The position numbers were made by a program, and so were the translations under genes. From JBDKTK01 sp039680225 (GTDB lineage: Bacteria; Desulfobacterota; Syntrophia; Syntrophales; UBA4778): DNA of 11,873 nt. Location of the stretch: positions 1-11,873 of the forward strand of contig JBDKTK010000059.1 in the NCBI GenBank assembly GCA_039680225.1, given 5' to 3'. Below, piece after piece: positions 6,370 through 11,873 of this stretch. A model generated the notes under the pieces. The model was not told where the DNA came from, did not search any database, and saw nothing but the letters and a program-made list of their open reading frames with translations. Numbering within the stretch: the first letter of the stretch is position 1; each line of letters begins with the position of its first letter.

Positions 6370-7505
6370 TTGAATATGCTCCTGGTCCTCTGCACAATCC
6401 GGCCCGGGGATATCTCCTTCGCGGCCATCACAAACGTGATCAATGCGGCTGCAAGGAAAACCATGTTCGGCGCCCATGCCCCGATTACCGGCGGAATCCG
6501 CCCGGTCTCTCCCAGCGCATCGCCCGCGAGCTGCATGACATAATAAAACAGGACAACCCCGATCCCCACCGAAAACCCCCGCGATTTTCCCGACCGGCGG
6601 GACGTTATGCCGAGCGGGACCCCCAGCACGCCGAATATCAGGCAGGCAAACGGGACCGCGAATTTCTTGTGGTATTCGGTTGTGAGTTCCCTCCGCTCTT
6701 TCGGGTTGTCAATGGTTTTTCTCATCCTGGCCAATTCCCTCAGGCTCAATTCCACCTTGGATTTTCCCGCGGGCTTTGCAGTTACGGCAGCCATGTCGAG
6801 CTGGATATCGTATAATTTGAACGCCGTCTTTTTATAGGCTGCCAGGGATGCATTGACGGAATGGACGCTGCCGTCTTCGAGCCTGAGCGTGACCGACATG
6901 GATTGCGGGTTGGAGTAAAGTTTGCCCCGGCGCGCCAGGATAGTTGAGGGCTCTGAAGTGAGGCGCGTATCATAGATGAAAACGGATTCCATGGATTCGC
7001 CGTCGGTCGGTATCCTCTCCGCGTAAATGACCAGCCCGCTGAAATCGTCATTGAAAACCTTTTCCTTTATGCCCACGCTCGCCTTGTTCTGGATTATCGA
7101 GAACAGCAGGCTCTTGGAAGCGTGATTGCTGAAAGGCGCAACGAACATGCCCAGGGCGGCCGTGACCAGGGAAGCCGCCAGGGACAGGGCGATAATGGGC
7201 TGGACAATCTGGTAGAGGCTGACCCCCGAGGCCTTCATCACGACGATCTCGCTGTCCGCGGAAAGCCTCCCGAGGGCGGTCAGGATTGATATCAGCAGGG
7301 CAATGGGTATGGTGAATATGAGGAATGACGGCATGAGATAGAGAATAAGCTTGGTTATCGCCAGGAAGCTCACGCCTTTATTGACCATGAGCTCCATAAG
7401 CTGGAGGATCTTTCCGATCAGGAGGATGAACGTCAGGATCAGAAGGGAGATAGAAAAAGGAAAAGAGATCTCCTTGATTATGTATGTGTTGAGAATTCTT
7501 TTCAT
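6366..7505 (-). CDS. lptF: LPS export ABC transporter permease LptF
   Basis: LptF is the partner permease of LptG in the LptB2FG exporter of the inner membrane. The 379-residue protein begins MKRILNTYIIKEI and has three early transmembrane spans. The conserved cytoplasmic segment SEIVVMKASGVSLYQI (about 83-98) follows, then APFSNH and a periplasmic domain from about 130 to 265. KFAVPFACLIFGVLGVPLG opens the C-terminal three-span bundle. ATG at 7505 is preferred over an in-frame TTG at 7517 because it starts at the usual family N-terminus; neither has a strong ribosome binding site. The stop is fused to the lptG start, so the two are translated together. The 93-base gap upstream faces the divergent PHP-lpxH unit and must hold the lptFG promoter; TTTACA on the minus strand (7544-7549) is only a weak candidate. 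Confidence 0.9.
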   Translation of the reverse strand: MKRILNTYIIKEISFPFSISLLILTFILLIGKILQLMELMVNKGVSFLAITKLILYLMPSFLIFTIPIALLISILTALGRLSADSEIVVMKASGVSLYQIVQPIIALSLAASLVTAALGMFVAPFSNHASKSLLFSIIQNKASVGIKEKVFNDDFSGLVIYAERIPTDGESMESVFIYDTRLTSEPSTILARRGKLYSNPQSMSVTLRLEDGSVHSVNASLAAYKKTAFKLYDIQLDMAAVTAKPAGKSKVELSLRELARMRKTIDNPKERRELTTEYHKKFAVPFACLIFGVLGVPLGITSRRSGKSRGFSVGIGVVLFYYVMQLAGDALGETGRIPPVIGAWAPNMVFLAAALITFVMAAKEISPGRIVQRTRSIFK

Positions 7506-7555
7506 GATTGCCCGCAACGGTAATTAACACAGAAGGAAATGGCTGTAAATCTTTC

Positions 7556-7562
7556 TATAAAT
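7556..7562 (+). promoter_or_regulatory. Possible -10 element for the PHP-lpxH unit
   Basis: TATAAAT on the plus strand fits a -10 box. It would place transcription start close to 7568, where a perfect palindrome begins. No good -35 box lies 16-18 bases upstream, so the promoter would be weak or activator-dependent if real. Confidence 0.35.
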
Positions 7563-7567
7563 CTGTT

Positions 7568-7583
7568 AAAAGTGTACACTTTT
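7568..7583. promoter_or_regulatory. Perfect 16-bp palindrome, candidate operator
   Basis: AAAAGTGTACACTTTT reads the same on both strands and lies between divergent lptF and the PHP gene, 15 bases before the PHP start codon and just after a TATAAAT box. A perfect palindrome at a transcription start is the usual placement for a dimeric repressor site. Which protein would bind is unknown. Confidence 0.5.
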
Positions 7584-7598
7584 TGCGAGGGGGCTGAA

Positions 7599-8255
7599 AT
7601 GATCGACCTGCATACACATACCGTGTTCAGCGACGGCGACCTTATCCCTGCGGAACTGGTCCGCCGGGCTGCGGCCCGCGGCTGCAAGGCCGTTGCCATC
7701 ACCGATCACGCGGACCATTCCAATATCGATTTCATCATCCCGCGTATAGTAAACGTATGCCGCAAAATGGCCGGGAACTGCCCGATAAAGATGATCCCGG
7801 GCGTGGAGCTGACCCATGTCATCCCCGCGCAGATCAGGGAGCTTGCCGCCGAGGCGAGATCGCTGGGGGCCTCAATCGTTATCGTGCACGGGGAAACGAT
7901 CGTCGAACCCGTCGTGGCCGGTACAAACCTGGCTGCCTTGAATTCCCCGATCGACATACTTGCCCACCCGGGGCTCCTCACCGAAGAAGAGGCGCGCCTG
8001 GCGGCCGAAAGGGGCATTTTCCTGGAAGTAACGGCCAGGAAGGGCCACAGCCTGACAAACGGCCATGTTGTGAAGACCGCCCGCAAGTACAATGCCAGGC
8101 TCGTCCTCAATACGGATTCGCACTCGCCGCGGGACTTGATAGACCTGGAAATGGCGAGGAAAGTGGCAAAGGGGGCAGGAATGGACGAGGCCGAAATCGA
8201 AAGCATGTTCGGCAATTCGCGCTCCCTCGTCGAAAAGATCAGCGGGCCCAAGTGA
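7599..8255 (+). CDS. PHP-domain metal-dependent phosphoesterase, histidinol-phosphatase-like
   Basis: The 218-residue protein is a stand-alone PHP domain, a TIM-barrel-like fold that hydrolyses phosphate esters with two or three metal ions. The metal-binding motifs are complete: DLHTHTVFSDGD (H5, H7, D12), AITDHADH (D36, H37), PGVELTH (E70), IVHGET (H97), LAHPGL (H123) and LNTDSHSP (D173, H175). Histidinol phosphatase and polymerase-associated PHP domains share these motifs, so the substrate is not known; no histidine-pathway gene lies nearby. The ATG at 7599 follows GAGGGGG (7587-7593) closely; an upstream in-frame ATG at 7539 would add 20 residues that run across the palindrome and are not family-like. 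The stop overlaps the lpxH start as GTGA, tying it to lipid A synthesis by position only. Confidence 0.85.
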   Translation: MIDLHTHTVFSDGDLIPAELVRRAAARGCKAVAITDHADHSNIDFIIPRIVNVCRKMAGNCPIKMIPGVELTHVIPAQIRELAAEARSLGASIVIVHGETIVEPVVAGTNLAALNSPIDILAHPGLLTEEEARLAAERGIFLEVTARKGHSLTNGHVVKTARKYNARLVLNTDSHSPRDLIDLEMARKVAKGAGMDEAEIESMFGNSRSLVEKISGPK

Positions 8256-8962
8256 AAGCCGTATTCCTGTCCGATACCCATATAAAAAGCAGTGCCGAGC
8301 CCCAATACAGGCCGCTCCTGGATTTCCTGGAGCATATAAGGGGCGCTGACCGCCTTTTCATCCTGGGCGATTTTTTCGATTTCTGGTTTTGCAGCAACCG
8401 CAGCATGTTCCCGGAGTTCCGCCCGTTTGTCGAAAAACTGCTCGACCTCAAATCTTCAGGAACGGCAGTGAGCCTCTTCGAAGGCAACCATGATTTTTTC
8501 CTGAAAGATTATTTTGCCGGCCAAGGCGTCGAAATCTACCCCGAGTGGGCCGATATCAGGCTGGAGGATAAAAGACTGCTGCTCGCCCACGGCGATCTGG
8601 TCGATACCGAAAACCGCAAGTACCTGTGCCTGAGAAAAGCGCTCAGGAGCGGACTGTTTTATGGCTTTCAAAAGCTGATCCCTCCCCGGCTGCGCTGGAA
8701 ACTGGCCGAATTGAGTTCCAGTGCGAGCAAAGGCTTTCCGGAGTCCAGGGAGGAACTGGCCCTGAAAATGGAAAGCTTCGGCCGGTCGAAACTGGAGGAA
8801 GGCTACGATGCAGTCATCCTGGGCCATTGCCACATCCCCGTTCTCAAGCGGTTTCCTGTCAAGGGTAAAGACAGGATTTTCTGCACCCTCGGCGACTGGA
8901 TAACCCACTTCAGCTACCTGAGCTACGATAACGGCAGGTTCGACCTGTTGTGCTGGAAGTAA
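8252..8962 (+). CDS. lpxH: UDP-2,3-diacylglucosamine diphosphatase (LpxH family metallophosphoesterase)
   Basis: LpxH hydrolyses UDP-2,3-diacylglucosamine to lipid X and UMP, the fourth step of lipid A synthesis, at the cytoplasmic face of the inner membrane. The 236-residue protein carries the calcineurin-like two-metal motifs in order: SDTH (D8, H10), ILGDFFDFW (D40), EGNHDFF (N79, H80), LLAHGD (H113) and LGHCHIP (H192, H194). GDFFDFW and the length fit LpxH rather than general phosphodiesterases. The start is the GTG at 8252, overlapping the preceding stop by GTGA; no strong ribosome binding site is seen, so translation is probably coupled. An in-frame opening extends far upstream through the PHP gene but codes for nothing recognisable. 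It stands back to back with lptFG, grouping lipid A synthesis with LPS export. An LpxH-like enzyme of other specificity cannot be excluded. Confidence 0.85.
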   Translation: MKAVFLSDTHIKSSAEPQYRPLLDFLEHIRGADRLFILGDFFDFWFCSNRSMFPEFRPFVEKLLDLKSSGTAVSLFEGNHDFFLKDYFAGQGVEIYPEWADIRLEDKRLLLAHGDLVDTENRKYLCLRKALRSGLFYGFQKLIPPRLRWKLAELSSSASKGFPESREELALKMESFGRSKLEEGYDAVILGHCHIPVLKRFPVKGKDRIFCTLGDWITHFSYLSYDNGRFDLLCWK

Positions 8963-9044
8963 CTGAATTCACTTCGCTTAATAATTCTCCCTCATACCTA
9001 AAAAAATTTGGACAGCCATGGCTTTATGTGTTAGATACCCCCCG

Positions 9045-9196
9045 CAGGCTGTTGAAAAACGCTCATCCCGCCTCCGCAAGGACGGCGTCTGCTGCGTTGC
9101 GCTGCAAACCGCATCTGAGGATTTTAAGGTTCTTCCATATACGTCTCGCGGTCCGGTTTTGGCGCGTCTTGCAGCTGCGCATTTTTGAACAGCCTG
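9045..9196. mobile_element. MITE-like element with CAGGCTGTT terminal inverted repeats
   Basis: The 152-bp segment starts CAGGCTGTTGAAAAACGC (9045-9062) and ends GCGCATTTTTGAACAGCCTG (9177-9196), which match as terminal inverted repeats with few differences. The interior is GC-rich (around GCTGCGTTGCGCTGCAAACCG) and codes for nothing convincing. I recall segments with these ends as frequent short non-coding repeats in Deltaproteobacteria and relatives; that is memory, not a search. No target-site duplication is clear. It fills most of the 252-base lpxH-speB gap, and its right end is four bases from the speB ribosome binding site. The remaining left part (8963-9044) is AT-rich and shows nothing definite. 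Confidence 0.7.
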
Positions 9197-9214
9197 AATA
9201 AAGGATTGGGAAAC

Positions 9215-10084
9215 ATGAATTTCGGCGGACTGGCACCAGAATTTACAGAATACGGCAAATCTTTATTTATCGTGGTCCCGGTCCCTTATGACCTGACTTC
9301 CACTTACCAGGGAGGGGCGCGGCGCGGGCCGGCCGCCATCCTCGATGCCTCGGCCAATATGGAGCTCTACGACGAGGAGCTCGGAAAAGAAACCTACCTT
9401 TGCGGCATTCATACCTTCCCGGCCGTGGAGCCGATTGCCTCCGGCCCGGCAGACATGAACGAGGCCGTAATGCAGGAAATCTCCGGCATCATTAATGGCG
9501 GCAAGATACCAGTCCTTTTGGGCGGCGATCACAGCGTCACCTTGGGCGCCGTCCGGGCTGCGGCCGGGGCCTATCCGGAATTATCCGTTCTTCACCTCGA
9601 CGCCCACGCCGATTTGCGCAATTCGTACCAGGGCACGCCGTTCAGCCACGCCTGCATCGGCAGGCGCATCTCCGAGCTTGTCCCGCTCGTCCAGGCGGGA
9701 ATCCGGAGCATGAGCGCCGAAGAGGCCGATTTCCTGAAATCATCATCCGTCGTGAGCATCCCGCCCGGTGAATTCATATACGCTGATACGAAAAAAAAGA
9801 TAACCGGCAGCCTGAAGAAGGATGTTTATATCACGATAGACCTCGACGTTTTCGACCCGTCGATAATGCCCTCCACGGGGACGCCCGAGCCGGGAGGCCT
9901 TCTGTGGGGCGATGTCCTGGACATTGTCCGGGAAGTTTCGCAGACTTGCAATGTCCGGGGATTTGATATAGTAGAGCTTGCTCCCATTCCGGGAATCGTT
10001 GCGCCTGATTTTCTTGCGTCCAAGCTGATTTACCGAATCATGGGCTACCTGACTCAGACCGGATCAGGCTTTAAGGAGGAGTAG
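9215..10084 (+). CDS. speB: Agmatinase (ureohydrolase family)
   Basis: SpeB hydrolyses agmatine to putrescine and urea with a binuclear manganese centre in the cytoplasm. The 289-residue protein has all ureohydrolase metal motifs: GGDHSV (H106), LDAHADLR (D129, H131, D133) and IDLDVFDP (D209, D211). SMPSTGTPEPGG-like sequence follows (SIMPSTGTPEPGG, 216-228), with the glutamate of DIVELAPIPG at 254. Arginase and formimidoglutamase share the fold. Agmatinase is favoured because the next gene makes agmatine. The ATG at 9215 has AAAGGA (9200-9205) upstream; an in-frame TTG at 9185 lies inside the repeat element and is rejected. It ends with TAG at 10082-10084, one base before pdaD. The promoter is not obvious, since the MITE-like element occupies the region directly upstream. 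Confidence 0.92.
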   Translation: MNFGGLAPEFTEYGKSLFIVVPVPYDLTSTYQGGARRGPAAILDASANMELYDEELGKETYLCGIHTFPAVEPIASGPADMNEAVMQEISGIINGGKIPVLLGGDHSVTLGAVRAAAGAYPELSVLHLDAHADLRNSYQGTPFSHACIGRRISELVPLVQAGIRSMSAEEADFLKSSSVVSIPPGEFIYADTKKKITGSLKKDVYITIDLDVFDPSIMPSTGTPEPGGLLWGDVLDIVREVSQTCNVRGFDIVELAPIPGIVAPDFLASKLIYRIMGYLTQTGSGFKEE

Positions 10085-10085
10085 A

Positions 10086-10634
10086 TTGAAAATATATGTT
10101 CCCAAAAAGATATTCTTCACCAAAGGGGTAGGGACCCATAAAGATGAACTTCAATCATTCGAGCGCGCGCTCAGGGATGCCGGAATAGAGAAATGCAACC
10201 TGGTCACCGTTTCGAGCATTTTCCCCCCGGGATGTAAAATGATATCCAAGACGCAGGGGCTCAAAGAACTCGTGCCCGGCGCCATAACATTCTGCGTCAT
10301 GAGCCGCTGCTGCAGCAATGAGCCGAAGCGCCTCCTGGCGTCCTCGGTCGGCTGCGCCATACCTGCCGACAAATCGGCTTACGGATACATCAGCGAGCAC
10401 CACGCCTTCGGCCAGACTGAAAAACAGGCCGGCGATTATGCGGAAGACCTTGCCGCGGCCATGCTCGCATCAACGCTGGGCATCGACTTCAACGTCGACG
10501 AGAGCTGGGACGAGAAAAAAGAGATATTCAAGATCAGCGGAAAAATCGTCCGCACCCGCAACGTAACGCAATCCACGATTGTCAAGAACGGCGGGTTCAC
10601 TACGGTAGTCGCAGCCGCCGTATTCGTATTTTAG
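10086..10634 (+). CDS. pdaD: Pyruvoyl-dependent arginine decarboxylase proenzyme
   Basis: PdaD converts arginine to agmatine, the substrate of the SpeB encoded just upstream, so the pair forms the arginine-to-putrescine route. The proenzyme cleaves itself between two serines and the second becomes the pyruvoyl group; the site is LVTVSSIFPPG with S43-S44. Other family features are GVGTHKDELQSFERAL (14-29), NEPKRLLASSVGCAIP, YGYISEHHAFG with its conserved glutamate, and the C-terminal RTRNVTQSTIVKNGGFTTVVAAAVFVF region. The 182 residues fit the family, known from archaea and scattered bacteria. The start is TTG at 10086, one base after the speB stop. GGAGG at 10075-10079 sits six bases before it and decides the call. 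There is no clear terminator before the next gene, 68 bases on. Confidence 0.95.
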   Translation: MKIYVPKKIFFTKGVGTHKDELQSFERALRDAGIEKCNLVTVSSIFPPGCKMISKTQGLKELVPGAITFCVMSRCCSNEPKRLLASSVGCAIPADKSAYGYISEHHAFGQTEKQAGDYAEDLAAAMLASTLGIDFNVDESWDEKKEIFKISGKIVRTRNVTQSTIVKNGGFTTVVAAAVFVF

Positions 10635-10702
10635 GCTGCCCTGATTCCGAATACATCACAACTGATATAGCTCGCGTCAATCTGATATCGAACTGAGACT
10701 GG

Positions 10703-11873
10703 ATGGCACTGTCATGCCTGCATGATGCGCCTGTTTACCTGTTTCCCCCGCTGCTCGGATTCCTGGCGTTCTTCTCACTTGGCCTGCTGTCGTTCCTGAG
10801 ATCCAGGCGAAATCAAACCAACCTTTATTTTGCGGCCATGTGCCTCATGAGCGGGATCCTCAATCTCGATGTCGCCTTGGTGTCCCTTGTGGAAAGCAAA
10901 GAAACGGCCCTCCTGATTGACCGTATTTTCTACGTGTTCTTCGTTTTCAGTATACCTGTATACATTAAATTCACGCACAGCTTTCTCGACATAAATTCAA
11001 GGAAGGGCATAGAGAAAGCATCGCTATTTTTCGCCATGGCAATCCTGGTATTTATCCCGACCGATGTGTTCATACCTGCAATGAGGGAATATGATTACGG
11101 GAGAATATTGCAGGGCGGCCCTGTTTATCATGCGTTCGCATTGTCGGGGGGAGTCACGGTCTTTTATTGCCTGGCTGTTTTGTACCTGGGGACGAGAAAA
11201 GCCGGGGACAACGAGGAAAGGACCAGGAGAAAGTACGTCTTCCTGGGGATGGGGACCGGCGCCCTGCTCATATTTTCAAGCTATATCCCGATATCCGGGG
11301 CGGAACTTTACCCCTTCGGCAGTTTCAGTTTCATCCCGGCCCTTGTCCTTGGAGTCGGGATCATGAAATACGATCTCATCGGCATTGATGCTGCCATCAG
11401 GAAAGGCATCCTTTATTTCCTGCTTACACTTATACTTACCTTCTTCTATCTGCTTGTAATTTATCTCGCACAATTTTTTCTCCCGGCACCGGCCTCCGGC
11501 AATTCACCTTTCCTGCCCCTGGTAATCGCGCTGATCTTTGCAATATTTTTCCAGCCGTTGAGGGACAAGATCCAGGCCGCCATAAACAGGATTTTTTTTA
11601 AAGGGAAATACGACTACCAGGCGACCCTCAAACGGGTAAGCCGCGAACTCGGGACCCTGCATAATGCGCAGGCGATAAAAAATCTCCTGATCACATCCAT
11701 AGACGACGCGCTGCACGTGTCCGCTGTGTCGCTCCTCACCTTCGAAGACCGGGGGGTGTGCGTCTCAACGCCGGATGGAAGCGGATGTGTCGAATCGCCC
11801 GGCATCGGCCCCGGCCACCCCGTCGCACAAATCCTCCTGGACAAGAAAACATGTTTAACCCGCGCGGCGCTGC
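10703..11873 (+). CDS. Multi-pass membrane sensor protein, probably a histidine kinase N-terminal part (3' end outside window)
   Basis: The frame is open from ATG 10703 to the window edge (390 codons, no stop). An in-frame TGA at 10694-10696 makes this ATG the first possible start; the ribosome binding site is weak. About nine hydrophobic spans are visible, at roughly 11-32, 41-62, 72-92, 105-125, 144-163, 178-195, 206-223, 236-260 and 269-285. FQPLRDKIQAAINRIFFKGKYDYQATLKRVSREL follows (283-316), a linker I know from histidine kinases with a multi-spanning sensor region. From about 318 the sequence looks like the start of a GAF-type domain (LITSIDDALHVSAVSLLTFED). No HisKA or ATPase domain is in the window, so kinase identity is inferred. 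The ligand is unknown, and neighbours give no clue beyond polyamine synthesis upstream. Confidence 0.75.
   Translation, partial: MALSCLHDAPVYLFPPLLGFLAFFSLGLLSFLRSRRNQTNLYFAAMCLMSGILNLDVALVSLVESKETALLIDRIFYVFFVFSIPVYIKFTHSFLDINSRKGIEKASLFFAMAILVFIPTDVFIPAMREYDYGRILQGGPVYHAFALSGGVTVFYCLAVLYLGTRKAGDNEERTRRKYVFLGMGTGALLIFSSYIPISGAELYPFGSFSFIPALVLGVGIMKYDLIGIDAAIRKGILYFLLTLILTFFYLLVIYLAQFFLPAPASGNSPFLPLVIALIFAIFFQPLRDKIQAAINRIFFKGKYDYQATLKRVSRELGTLHNAQAIKNLLITSIDDALHVSAVSLLTFEDRGVCVSTPDGSGCVESPGIGPGHPVAQILLDKKTCLTRAAL

Noticed and set aside
5551..6543. 330-codon open frame on the plus strand opposite lptG and lptF
   Set aside because: Rich in His, Asp, Glu and Arg as expected from the complement of hydrophobic coding sequence; lptF and lptG motifs are unambiguous on the other strand.
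7757..8251. Long N-terminal extension in frame with lpxH
   Set aside because: The extension overlaps the well-supported PHP gene in another frame and is low-complexity Arg/Gly/Pro sequence; LpxH starts at GTG 8252.
8950..9201. Short open frame between lpxH and speB
   Set aside because: It runs through the MITE-like repeat, has no ribosome binding site or known motif and overlaps the end of lpxH.
1..11873. CRISPR array, tRNA or rRNA genes, toxin-antitoxin or defence genes
   Set aside because: No regularly spaced direct repeats, cloverleaf-like sequences or relevant protein motifs were seen on either strand.

Overview
The window comes from a Gram-negative bacterium of moderately high GC. It carries two genes for lipopolysaccharide export (lptF, lptG) and one for lipid A synthesis (lpxH), so an outer membrane with LPS is expected. 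The gene set (pyruvoyl arginine decarboxylase beside agmatinase, a DUF502 membrane protein, an RYGTGQS-type AdoHcy hydrolase) and a short repeat with CAGGCTGTT ends recall Deltaproteobacteria and neighbouring phyla. That placement is an inference; no rRNA or other marker here settles it.

Layout. 1-482: 3' end of ksgA (rsmA). 483-678: intergenic, with a TTGACA promoter-like box and a strong terminator that may act as an attenuator ahead of panC. 679-1919: panC and panD, both arms of pantothenate synthesis, closed by a terminator. 2032-5131: a compact operon of a DUF502 membrane protein, a divergent metK and ahcY, with overlapping ends at the first two junctions; together metK and ahcY make S-adenosylmethionine and clear S-adenosylhomocysteine. 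ahcY is cut by one in-frame TAG codon into a 326-codon piece and a C-terminal piece, and that TAG overlaps a good ribosome binding site for the second piece. 5132-5292: repeats and a probably bidirectional terminator between converging transcripts. 5293-7505 (minus strand): lptF then lptG, overlapping by ATGA. 7506-7598: divergent intergenic region with a perfect 16-bp palindrome. 7599-8962: a PHP-domain phosphoesterase coupled to lpxH. 8963-9214: intergenic, mostly a 152-bp MITE-like element that ends next to the speB ribosome binding site. 9215-10634: speB and pdaD, the arginine to agmatine to putrescine route. 10703-11873: N-terminal part of a multi-pass membrane sensor protein, probably a histidine kinase, running off the window.

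Most of the window is ordinary core metabolism and envelope biogenesis. No undescribed multi-gene system is evident. The points that most deserve a second look are the interrupted ahcY, the divergent MetK beside it, the possible attenuator before panC, the palindrome between the two LPS-related transcripts, and the MITE-like element upstream of speB.
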